Shown here one piece after another: positions 56,527-64,000 of a stretch of 64,000 nucleotides of DNA. Each line of letters opens with the position of its first letter. The stretch's first letter is position 1. A program made the position numbers and the translations under genes. The stretch spans positions 184,606 to 248,605 of the forward strand of contig NZ_VUOK01000013.1 in NCBI RefSeq assembly GCF_009806555.1. The letters run 5' to 3'. Below the pieces are notes generated by a model. It was not told the DNA's origin, made no database searches, and saw only the letters and a program-made list of their open reading frames with translations. The stretch is from Methylobacterium sp. 2A. GTDB lineage: Bacteria; Pseudomonadota; Alphaproteobacteria; Rhizobiales; Beijerinckiaceae.

Positions 56527-57851
56527 CAGCCGCGAACCTTCTCGCCAAGTACCGTATTGTTCGGGCTCTTCGCCCACCACGGCTCCGGATCGATGGAGCC
56601 GCCGTCCTTCTTGAACTCGACGTACAGGGTGGGATCGCCCTCGGACCCGTTGGGACCCGCGCCCTTCTCGCCCATGCTGCCGACCGGCTCGCCCGCGAGC
56701 ACGAACTGGCCGACCTCGACGCTGATCTGTTCCATTCCCGCGAGCAGGAGATAGTAGCCGTCGCCCGCGTTGATGATCAAGAGTTGGCCGTAGGACCGGA
56801 ACGGGCCCGCGAACTGCACCCAACCGTCGGCCGGGGAGGAGACCGAGGCCTTCGGACGGGTCGAAAACGACACGCCGCGGGTGGTTCCGCCATTGCCGTC
56901 GGGCTGGTTGAAGCCCCGGGCCAGCCTTCCGCTCACCGGCCGCGGCACTTCGCCCCGCGCCTCGGCGAAATGCACCTTCGGTGCCAGCCGGGCCGGATCG
57001 CGGAACCCGGCCGCGGCAAATCGCTCCTGCGTCGCCTTCGCCTCGCGCTCGGCCGCCGCCCTGGCCTCCTCGGCCGAGCGCTTGGCGGCGGCTTCCGCCG
57101 CCTCGGTCCGGTCCATCAAATCCTTGAGAGTCTTGGCCTGGGCGCCGAGTTCGGCCGCGCGGCGGCGCTCCGCGCTGAGACCGCTCTCGACCTCGGCCTG
57201 ACGGGCGCGCCGCGCCGCCACCAGAGCTTCGAGCCGCTGCTTCTCCCGCGCCCAGCCGGCGAGGTCGTTGGTCAGGCCTTCCTTGTCCTGGGCGATCAGG
57301 CCGCGCAGGCGGATCATCTCCGCGAGATCGGCGGCCAGCGTATCCACCTCGCCGCGGAGTTCCGGAACCACCGCGCCGAGCAGCATCGAGGTCCGGATCG
57401 CCGCGAGCATGTCCTCGGGGCTCACCAGAACCGCCGGCGGCGGGCGCCGGCCCATCCGCTGGAGCGCCGCCAGGATCTCGGCGACGACGCTCCTACGAGC
57501 CTGGAGCGAGCGCCGGATGGCGGACTCGCTCTCGCTCATGGCCTTCAGGCGCTCCTCCAGGCGGCTCAGCCGCTCCTCGGTCGCCTGCGCCTGCCGGCCC
57601 GCATCGAGGAGGGCGGAGTCCAGCTTGGATCGGTCGGATCCGATCGCGGCGATCTCGGCCTCGAACTGCGCGCGCTGGTTGGTGCTGGCGGCGAGCGCGT
57701 CCTGCACGCGCTTGAGGTTCTCGGCGCGCCGGTCGCGCTCGTCGCTGGCCTTCTGAGCCGCCTCCGTATCGGCGGGGGCGGGGGACTCGGCGCGCACGGG
57801 CGCAGCGAGGCAGGTGGCCGCCAGAAGAAGGGCGGGCAAGGCTCGGCGCAT
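56526..57851 (-). CDS. envC: EnvC-like murein hydrolase activator, degenerate LytM
   Basis: 441 residues from ATG 57851. Signal peptide (about 1-25), a long coiled coil (about 40-290; repeated heptads such as RDRRAENLKRVQDALAAS and LEERLKAMSESESA), then a LytM/M23 domain (about 315-440). The zinc-binding HxH and first His/Asp are absent (around GVSFSTRPKA and YYLLLAGMEQ), as in EnvC, which activates cell-division amidases instead of cutting murein. Upstream of ctpA and coupled to it. Confidence 0.87.
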
Positions 57852-57869
57852 GCTCCTCCCAGCAATCCC

Positions 57870-57984
57870 CCTCATCCTGAGGTGCCGGAGCGTAGCGGAG
57901 GCCTCGAAGGAGACCTCCAGATGTCGCCGCGATCCCTGGAGCCCTCCTTCGAGGCCCGCTGTCGCGGGCACCTCAGGATGAGGC
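57870..57984. repeat. Intergenic palindromic repeat, copy 3
   Basis: 115 bp bounded by CCTCATCCTGAGG and CCTCAGGATGAGG with internal arms GGAGACCTCCA... Between rlmH and envC inside an otherwise tight block, unlike copies 1 and 2. Related to 8917 and 31089. Confidence 0.85.
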
Positions 57985-58076
57985 GATTGGATGGGATTGT
58001 CGGTACGCAGCCGCCGGACGGCTTTCGTCCGCCGTGCCACGTGTCTCCCAAAGAAAGCGATCCGCGCCACGGCCGG

Positions 58077-58571
58077 TCAGCCCGCCTCGCCCCGGTGATA
58101 GGGGTGGCCGGCCAGGATGGTCAGGCTGCGGTAGATCTGTTCGAGGGCGAGCACGCGCACGAGTCCATGGGGCAAGGTCGCCGCCCCGAAGGACAGGATC
58201 AGCTCCGCCTTCGTCCGAATTGAGGCGTCGAGACCGTCCGGCCCGCCGATCGCCACCATGAGCGCCGGACGCGACGCGTCGCGCCAGCCGGCAATGCGCT
58301 CCGCCAGGGCCTCGCTCGGGATGTCGGCGCGTCCGCGCTCGTCATAGGCGACGAGGACGCCGCCGGGCGGGAGGAGGGCGCTCAGAGCCGCGGCCTCCTC
58401 GGCGCAGCGATCGACGGCGCGGCGCGCGCGGGATTCCGGGATCTCGACGCCGTCGCAGGCGGGGAAACCGAGCCCACGGCCCAGTTGGGCGGCGCGCTCG
58501 CGATATCGTGACGCCAGCTCGCGTTCGGGGCCGGCCTTCAGCCGCCCGACGGCCGCCAGCAGGAGGCGCAA
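58077..58571 (-). CDS. rlmH: 23S rRNA (pseudouridine1915-N3)-methyltransferase RlmH
   Basis: 164 residues from TTG 58571 (the only start giving the usual RlmH beginning LRLLLAAVGRLKAGPERELASRY). SPOUT-class ending MVAIGGPDGLD and LPHGLVRVLALEQIYRSLTILAGHPYHRG, the knot and substrate-binding segment. Methylates pseudouridine 1915 in helix 69. Eight nt after rsfS. Confidence 0.93.
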   Translation of the reverse strand: MRLLLAAVGRLKAGPERELASRYRERAAQLGRGLGFPACDGVEIPESRARRAVDRCAEEAAALSALLPPGGVLVAYDERGRADIPSEALAERIAGWRDASRPALMVAIGGPDGLDASIRTKAELILSFGAATLPHGLVRVLALEQIYRSLTILAGHPYHRGEAG

Positions 58572-58578
58572 GCGCGGC

Positions 58579-59034
58579 CTAGCCGACCGCGAGGCCGACC
58601 GGCCGGTCCGCGCCCCACATCTTCTCGAGATTGTAGAAGCCGCGCACCTCGGGCCGGAAGATGTGCAGCAGCACGTCCCCCGCATCGATCAGCACCCAGT
58701 CGCAGGCCGGCATCCCCTCGACCCGGGCATTGCCGAAGCCGCGGTTCTTCATCTCCTGGATGAACTTGTCGGCGATCGAGCCGACATGCCGCTGCGACCG
58801 GCCCGACGTGATGATCATCGTGTCGGCCAGCGACGTCTTCCCGGCCAGATCGATGGCGATCGTCTCCTCGGCCTTCATCTCGTCGAGGCATTCGAGGGCG
58901 AGGGCCTTGAGGTCGTCCGAGCGCGCCTGACCGGGTTCACCCGGGGCAGGGGCGGGGGTGCGGATCGTCTCCGTGCGGGTGGTTTCGGGCAGCGTCCTAG
59001 TTCCTCGTGGTGCCGCAAGGTCGTCACGCCTCAC
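58579..59034 (-). CDS. rsfS: Ribosomal silencing factor RsfS
   Basis: 151 residues. The RsfS fold (about 40-145): ALALECLDEMKAEETIAIDLAGKTSLADTMIITSG, RHVGSIADKFIQEMK and VLIDAGDVLLHIFRPEVRGFYNLEKMW. Binds L14 and blocks subunit joining in starvation. A Thr/Pro-rich leader of about 40 residues is longer than usual; the true start may be downstream. Overlaps nadD's 3' end by 11 nt. Confidence 0.92.
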   Translation of the reverse strand: MRRDDLAAPRGTRTLPETTRTETIRTPAPAPGEPGQARSDDLKALALECLDEMKAEETIAIDLAGKTSLADTMIITSGRSQRHVGSIADKFIQEMKNRGFGNARVEGMPACDWVLIDAGDVLLHIFRPEVRGFYNLEKMWGADRPVGLAVG

Positions 59035-59698
59035 GGGATCCCGTGAAATTGGCGGCTTCGGACGACGATTGCAACCGCGACGGCGCCCCGTCGCGGTCGC
59101 GTCCTCGCATACCGTTACGGATCTCTGTCGAGGACAGGCTGGAGCGGGGCCCGTGCAGGAAGGTCCAGGCGGGCGGGCGGCGCAGGGCGAGCGTCGCGGC
59201 GGCGGCCTCGGGGACGCGCGCCTGCGCGAGCCGCCGCGCGGCCCGGGCGCTCAGCGGCGTCATGGTCCAGCCGGGCCGGTCGATCACCGCGATCGGCACG
59301 AGCCGCGCGATCTCCGAAAAGCCCTTCCAGCGATGGAAGGTGCCGAGCGAATCGGCGCCCATGATCCAGACGAAGTGGATCCCGGGGCAGCGCCGCCTGA
59401 GAAAGCGCAGCGTCTGCACGGTGAAGCGCACGCCGAGCGCCGCCTCGACGCCGGTCACCGCGATGCGCGGGTGCCGGGCGATCCGCTGCGCCTGGGCGCA
59501 ACGCTCCGCCACCGTCGGGAGCGCGGTGCGGCTCTTGAGCGGATTGCCCGGGCTCACCAGCCACCAGATGCGGTCCAGCCCCAGCCGGCGCATCGCCATC
59601 AGGGTCACGTGGCGGTGACCGAGATGGGCGGGGTTGAAGGATCCGCCGTAGAGGCCGATCCGCATGCCGGGGGCGCTCGGCGGCAGGTTCAGCCGCAC
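59024..59698 (-). CDS. nadD: Nicotinate-nucleotide adenylyltransferase
   Basis: 224 residues (ATG 59698; MRIGLYGGSF begins at residue 12). Nucleotidyl-transferase HLGH motif in GGSFNPAHLGHRHV, then FVWIMGADSLGTFHRWKGF and SSTEIRNG. Converts nicotinate mononucleotide to deamido-NAD. The C-terminal extension (RDRDGAPSRLQSSSEA) overlaps rsfS. Standard proA-nadD-rsfS order. Confidence 0.93.
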   Translation of the reverse strand: MRLNLPPSAPGMRIGLYGGSFNPAHLGHRHVTLMAMRRLGLDRIWWLVSPGNPLKSRTALPTVAERCAQAQRIARHPRIAVTGVEAALGVRFTVQTLRFLRRRCPGIHFVWIMGADSLGTFHRWKGFSEIARLVPIAVIDRPGWTMTPLSARAARRLAQARVPEAAAATLALRRPPAWTFLHGPRSSLSSTEIRNGMRGRDRDGAPSRLQSSSEAANFTGSREA

Positions 59699-59717
59699 GC
59701 CGGACCTTGCGCCGCCG

Positions 59718-61016
59718 TCACGGACGGATCTGGCCGCTGCCGTGGACGCGATATTTGAAGGTCGTCAGTTGCTCGACGCCCACCGGACCGCGGGCATGCA
59801 TCCGCCCGGTGGCGATGCCGATCTCGGCGCCGAACCCGAACTCGCCGCCATCGGCGAATTGCGTCGAGGCGTTGTGGGTCACGATCGCCGAGTCGACCTC
59901 GGCCAGGAAGCGGGCCGCCTCGGCATCGTCCTGGGTGATGATCGCGTCGGTGTGGTGCGAGCCGTAGGTCTCGATATGCTCGATCGCCGCGCCGATCCCC
60001 TCGACCACCCGGGCCGCGATGACCGCATCGAGATACTCGGTGTGCCAATCCTCCTCCGAGGCTTCCGCCACCCGGGGATCGACCGCCTGCACGGTGGCGT
60101 CGCCGCGTACGGCGCAGCCCGCATCGAGCAGGGCGGTCACGAGGGGCGCGAGATGCGTGTCCGCGCAGGCGCGGTCGACCAGCAGGGTCTCGGCGGCCCC
60201 GCAGACGCTGGTGCGGCGCATCTTGCTGTTGAGCAGGACGGTGCGCGCCATGTCGAGGTCGGCCCCGGCCGCGACGTAGACGTGGTTGATCCCGTCGAGA
60301 TGGGCGAAGACCGGCACGCGCGCCTCCTGCTGGACGCGGGCCACGAGGCCGCGGCCGCCCCGGGGCACGATCACGTCGACGCAGCCATCGAGGCCGGACA
60401 GCATCAGGCCCACCGCCGTCCGGTCGCGGGTCGGCACGAGCTGGATCGCGTCGGCGGGCAGGCCGGCATCGGCGAGGCCGAGGCTCATCGCCCGGGCGAT
60501 CGCCATGGCGCTGCGGTGGCTGTCCGAGCCCGCCCGCAGGATCGCGGCGTTGCCGGCCTTCAGGCAGAGCGCGCCGGCATCCGCCGTGACGTTGGGACGG
60601 CTCTCGAAGATCACGCCGATCACGCCGAGCGGCACCGCGATCCGCTCGATCAGCAGGCCGTTCGGCCGCTCGATGGCGGCGAGCTGGCGCCCGACCGGAT
60701 CGGCCAGCGAGCCGATCTTCTCCACCGCGTCCGCCATGGCGGCGAGGCGGACCGGATCCAGCGTGAGCCGGTCGATCAGCGCGGCGCTCTGGCCGGCGTT
60801 GCGCGCGGCCGCCACGTCGCGGGCGTTCTCAGCCAGGATCTCGTCCCGATTGGCCCGCAGGCGTGCGGCGATCGCTTTCAAGGCGACGTCCTTGGTCTGC
60901 GCCGAGGCCAGCGCCATCAGCCGGGCGGCCGCACGGGCGCGGCGGCCGATCTCCGCCATCTGCTCCGGCAGCGCATCGGCCTCGGCGAAGTCCGATCTCA
61001 GGTTCAGGACGGGCAC
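59718..61016 (-). CDS. proA: Gamma-glutamyl phosphate reductase
   Basis: 432 residues from GTG 61016, GAGGA upstream. Aldehyde-dehydrogenase fold: [23 protein letters not shown] (NADP site), [19 protein letters not shown] (catalytic Cys in SVCG) and the ending [15 protein letters not shown]. Second step of proline synthesis. Follows proB by 159 nt. Confidence 0.94.
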   Translation of the reverse strand: MPVLNLRSDFAEADALPEQMAEIGRRARAAARLMALASAQTKDVALKAIAARLRANRDEILAENARDVAAARNAGQSAALIDRLTLDPVRLAAMADAVEKIGSLADPVGRQLAAIERPNGLLIERIAVPLGVIGVIFESRPNVTADAGALCLKAGNAAILRAGSDSHRSAMAIARAMSLGLADAGLPADAIQLVPTRDRTAVGLMLSGLDGCVDVIVPRGGRGLVARVQQEARVPVFAHLDGINHVYVAAGADLDMARTVLLNSKMRRTSVCGAAETLLVDRACADTHLAPLVTALLDAGCAVRGDATVQAVDPRVAEASEEDWHTEYLDAVIAARVVEGIGAAIEHIETYGSHHTDAIITQDDAEAARFLAEVDSAIVTHNASTQFADGGEFGFGAEIGIATGRMHARGPVGVEQLTTFKYRVHGSGQIRP

Positions 61017-61175
61017 GGTGGCGTCCTCGTTTCGCGACGGCCGCTCATCGGCGCGACGGGGAAGAAGAGCCGTCTTCGCACATCGCGCGGCGCACCGACA
61101 AGTGGGCCGCAGCACCCCGGACAGCAATACTTCACGGTGAACGGACGGATCGAATGCAGACCGATCACAACACTC

Positions 61176-62291
61176 CTAGAACAATGCCAAGTCATCGCGA
61201 TGCACCATCCAGGCTCGGCCGGGATAGCTGAGCAGATCCGGGATGCGCGCGCTCGGATGACCGATGATCAGCGCGGCCTCGGCATTGTCGTAGGCGACGA
61301 GGCCGCGCCCGAGCGCCCGGCCCTCGGGATCGCGGATCTCCACGGCATCGCCGCGGGAGAAGCTGCCCTCGATCGCACGAACGCCCACGGGCAGCAGGCT
61401 CGCGCCGCCCCGGAGGGCCTGGACCGCCCCGCGATCGATCGTGAGCGCCCCTCTGGGTTCGAGCGACCCGGCGATCCAGGTCTTGCGCGCCGCCGTCGGC
61501 GTGGACCCGGAGAGGAACCATGTGCAGCGCGCGCCCTCCCGCACGGCCTTGAGCGGGTTCTTCCCGCGCCCGTCCGCGATCACGAGATGCGTTCCGCCCG
61601 ACACCGCGATCTTGGCCGCCTCGACCTTGGTGCGCATGCCGCCCCGCGACAGCTCGGAGGCCGGGCCGCCCGCCATGGCCTCGATCTCCGGGGTGATGCG
61701 CTCGACCACAGCCAAGTGGCGCGCATCCGGGTCGCTCTGCGGCGGCGCGGTGTAGAGGCCGTCGATGTCGGAGAACAGGACCAGCACGTCCGCGTCGATC
61801 ATGGTGGCGACCCGGGCGGCGAGGCGGTCGTTGTCGCCGTAGCGGATTTCGGAGGTCGCCACCGTGTCGTTCTCGTTGACGACCGGCACGGCGCGCATTT
61901 CGAGGAGCTTCAGCACGGTCGCCCGGGCGTTGAGGTAGCGGCGCCGCTCCTCCGTGTCCTGCGGCGTCACGAGGATCTGGCCGGCCACGATGCCGTGATG
62001 GCCGAGCGCCTCGGCCCAGTGCCGGGCCAGGGTGATCTGCCCGACGGAGGCCGCGCCCTGGCTTTCTTCGAGGCGCAGCGGACCGGGCGGCAGGCCCAGC
62101 ACGGTCCGCCCAAGGGCGATGCTGCCGGAGGACACGACCAGCACGTCGACGCCGCGGGCGTGCAGTTCCGCGATGTCTTCGGCCAGGGCCGCGAGCCAGG
62201 CATGCCGCAGGCGACCGGCGTTGCGATCGACCAGCAGCGCCGATCCGACCTTGATGACGACGCGGCGGAAATCTTCGAGGGCAGGGATCAT
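61176..62291 (-). CDS. proB: Glutamate 5-kinase
   Basis: 371 residues from ATG 62291. Amino-acid-kinase domain (1-260: [56 protein letters not shown]) and a C-terminal PUA domain (about 275-360). Phosphorylates glutamate, the first step of proline synthesis. In many relatives obgE lies just upstream; here an oxalate-decarboxylase-like gene diverges instead. Confidence 0.94.
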   Translation of the reverse strand: MIPALEDFRRVVIKVGSALLVDRNAGRLRHAWLAALAEDIAELHARGVDVLVVSSGSIALGRTVLGLPPGPLRLEESQGAASVGQITLARHWAEALGHHGIVAGQILVTPQDTEERRRYLNARATVLKLLEMRAVPVVNENDTVATSEIRYGDNDRLAARVATMIDADVLVLFSDIDGLYTAPPQSDPDARHLAVVERITPEIEAMAGGPASELSRGGMRTKVEAAKIAVSGGTHLVIADGRGKNPLKAVREGARCTWFLSGSTPTAARKTWIAGSLEPRGALTIDRGAVQALRGGASLLPVGVRAIEGSFSRGDAVEIRDPEGRALGRGLVAYDNAEAALIIGHPSARIPDLLSYPGRAWMVHRDDLALF

Positions 62292-62435
62292 GATTCGGGC
62301 GAACGGGGGGCTGCCTGCGCGGTTTGGACGAACTGCGTCCGGTTGAACAGCCATTCGCGTCGCCCGACCGGCCGTGCCACAACAACCCGGCCCCGATTGG
62401 CGGCCCCTGACACGTTCGGCCGAGCGTTATCATCC

Positions 62436-62451
62436 CTCACGACTTCGTGAG
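62436..62451. promoter_or_regulatory. Short perfect inverted repeat upstream of the bicupin gene
   Basis: CTCACGA-CT-TCGTGAG, 7-bp arms, 119 bp before the ATG, followed by an AT-rich stretch (GTATGTGGTATGTGGAATATC) likely holding the promoter. A candidate operator. Confidence 0.4.
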
Positions 62452-62569
62452 TATGTGGTATGTGGAATATCATTATGGCAGCGCGGGAGTGCGCGTCTCG
62501 CGCTGCGAGAGGCCACGCATCCGGGCGCAACCAGCGCTTCATTCGACGATCATACAGGACAGAGACACG

Positions 62570-63760
62570 ATGGACGCGAATCGACGCGCGTTTCTCGGGA
62601 CCGCCGCTCTCGGAGCAAGCGGTCTCGTCGCTCTCACGCAGCAGGCTGCCGCGGCAGCGACCGACCATGGGGCGCCCGGTGCCGGCGGCTTCGGCCGCGA
62701 CGTCCAGCAGCTGCCGCCGGGGGCGCAGGTCGCCTATCACGACCCCAAGGATGTCGGCGCGATGCCCGACTTCCACTTCTCCCTCGACGGCAACGTGCCG
62801 AAGATCACGTCCGGCGGCTGGGCCAAAGAGGCCACCGTCCACCAGTTCCCGATCAGCAAGGGCATCGCGGGCGTCCACATGTTCCTCGATCCGGGCGCGT
62901 CCCGGGAGCTGCACTGGCACGCGATCGCGGCCGAGTGGGCCTACGTGATCGACGGGCGCTGCCAGACCGTGGTGCTCGATCCGTCGGGGGCGAGCGAGAT
63001 CAACAACTACGAGCCGGGCGACCTCTGGTTCTTCCCCAAGGGCCACGGCCACTCGATCCAGACGATCGGCGACAAGCCCTGCCACTTCATCCTGTCGTTC
63101 GACAACGGCGCCTTCTCGGAGCACGGCACCTTCTCGATCACCGACTGGATCGACGTGTCGCCCAAGGACATGCTGGCGCTCGATTTCGGCCTGCCGAAGG
63201 ACGCCCTCGACGCCTTCCCCAAGGGCGAAGCCTACATCCAGGCCGGCCCGGTGATCCCGATCGCGCAGGCCCTCGACGCGCCCTGGCCCAAGGAATCGAC
63301 CCACAAGTTCCGGCTGCTCAAGGATCCGCGGGCGGTGCGCGACTTTGACGGCGGCACGTTCCGGCTGGCGACGGTCGATGAATGGCCGGTCTCGAAGACG
63401 ATGTCGGGCGGCGTGATGACGATCCGCCCCGGCCAGATGCGCAAGTTCCATTGGAACGTGAATGCCAACGAGTGGCACTTCTACCTGAAGGGGAAGGGCC
63501 AGGTGGCTCTGTTCGGCTCGGGCGGTCGCGGCAAGGTGGCGGACTTCGCGCCCGGCGACGTGGCCTACATCCCGATGGGCTTCGGCCACGCAATCAAGAA
63601 TGTCGGCGACGAGGATCTGGAGATCATCCAGACCTGGGACAATGGCAAGTTCGAGGAGATCGACCTCGATGCCTGGATCAAGGCGAGCCCGAACTATCTC
63701 GTGGCGAACAACTTCGCCGGCGTGCCCAGCGATACGCTGAACAAGCTCAAGCAGGGCTGA
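62570..63760 (+). CDS. Tat-exported bicupin, oxalate decarboxylase family
   Basis: 396 residues from ATG 62570. Twin-arginine leader (NRRAFLGTAALGASGLVALTQ). First cupin has a full manganese site (His115, His117, Glu122, His161) and a lid SEHGT (183-187) keeping the Glu that in B. subtilis OxdC reads SENST. Second cupin reads HWNVNANEW, with Asn296 instead of the second His (His294, Glu301, His340 remain). It would convert oxalate to formate plus CO2 in the periplasm, if the first site suffices. Methylotrophs commonly meet plant oxalate. Confidence 0.85.
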   Translation: MDANRRAFLGTAALGASGLVALTQQAAAAATDHGAPGAGGFGRDVQQLPPGAQVAYHDPKDVGAMPDFHFSLDGNVPKITSGGWAKEATVHQFPISKGIAGVHMFLDPGASRELHWHAIAAEWAYVIDGRCQTVVLDPSGASEINNYEPGDLWFFPKGHGHSIQTIGDKPCHFILSFDNGAFSEHGTFSITDWIDVSPKDMLALDFGLPKDALDAFPKGEAYIQAGPVIPIAQALDAPWPKESTHKFRLLKDPRAVRDFDGGTFRLATVDEWPVSKTMSGGVMTIRPGQMRKFHWNVNANEWHFYLKGKGQVALFGSGGRGKVADFAPGDVAYIPMGFGHAIKNVGDEDLEIIQTWDNGKFEEIDLDAWIKASPNYLVANNFAGVPSDTLNKLKQG

Positions 63761-63783
63761 TCGGGGCTGCTTGTCTGACCGAA

Positions 63784-63815
63784 GAGGCGGGATGCTCGTT
63801 CGCGTATCCCGCCTC
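63784..63815 (+). terminator. Hairpin downstream of the bicupin gene
   Basis: Perfect 10-bp stem GAGGCGGGAT / ATCCCGCCTC with a 12-nt loop, 24 nt after the stop. No U tract follows. Confidence 0.6.
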
Positions 63816-63923
63816 AGACCATCGGACATGTATCCGCGGTCGCATCGTCTTAGAGCGTATTATTGACTGCTAGCCCTGGATTTTTGGGCAGGGACCTATG
63901 AGGATGCGCGAACATCATGGTTT

Positions 63924-63988
63924 CAAAAGGTCGAGACCTTTTGCGGGTGCAGGGCGGAGCCCTGCGAACAGCCAGGGCTTCGCCCTGG
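63924..63988. repeat. Three consecutive hairpins at the window end
   Basis: CAAAAGGTC-GA-GACCTTTTG (63924-63943), GCAGGGC-GGA-GCCCTGC (63949-63965) and CCAGGGC-TTC-GCCCTGG (63972-63988), all perfect. This trio recalls the multi-hairpin spacers found beside many Methylobacterium genes. Nothing protein-coding lies in 63761-64000. Confidence 0.7.
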
Positions 63989-64000
63989 CGACCCACCAAA

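Overview
The window is high-GC DNA (by eye about 70 %) from a methylotrophic alphaproteobacterium, most likely Methylobacterium or a close relative. Three signs point there: the proB-proA-nadD-rsfS-rlmH-envC-ctpA-rppH block, the N-methylglutamate (methylamine) genes, and about 113-bp 'CCTCATCCTGAGG...CCTCAGGATGAGG' intergenic palindromes. No rRNA, tRNA or CRISPR array was recognised.

1-4195 is the inner end of a Tn7/Tn5053-type transposon. It holds the 3' part of a frameshifted tniQ-like gene with four tandem helix-turn-helix units, a PD-(D/E)XK nuclease-like cargo gene, and two AT-rich small genes including a winged-helix-like protein. A broken duplicate of the nuclease gene's 5' end follows. 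The edge is a long array of degenerate about 20-bp repeats, mostly phased at about 33 bp, finishing in a TGTCGGGACC terminus at 4195.

4365-12394 is a fatty/hydroxy-acid catabolic region: acyl-CoA dehydrogenase, thiolase, SDR, APH-type kinase, DUF6285 protein and a convergent acyl-CoA synthetase. Together these match the LvaABCDE levulinate/4-hydroxy-acid pathway plus its thiolase. A phasin and an alpha/beta hydrolase follow.

12780-27216 is mostly housekeeping and regulation: an XRE regulator, a cupin, rsmD with an rluB-like pseudouridine synthase carrying a long disordered tail, stress proteins (DUF1328, CsbD), tadA, an SDR, an outer-membrane barrel, a MucR relative, an MFS exporter and the very large NAD-glutamate dehydrogenase. 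27375-33788 holds a MarR regulator with a perfect 26-bp operator touching its start codon, three MFS transporters, a DoxX protein and a lipoprotein; guaB follows at 33963.

35481-43323 is a methylamine/glutamate island: GlxA-type AraC regulator, FAD amine/amino-acid oxidoreductase, XRE-cupin regulator, then mgsA-mgsB-mgsC-gmaS. The four-subunit N-methylglutamate dehydrogenase (mgdABCD) is absent here. 43481-51830 holds a PanE-like reductase, a small lipoprotein, an RsmB-type methyltransferase, a hydrolase, an O-antigen-ligase-like membrane protein, DUF2937, WD40 and YoaK proteins, a receiver-domain protein and a small exported protein.

51838-52058 is a toxin-antitoxin remnant. 52481-62291 is the conserved minus-strand proB-to-rppH block. 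It is followed by a divergent Tat-exported bicupin of the oxalate decarboxylase family and a cluster of hairpins at the window end.
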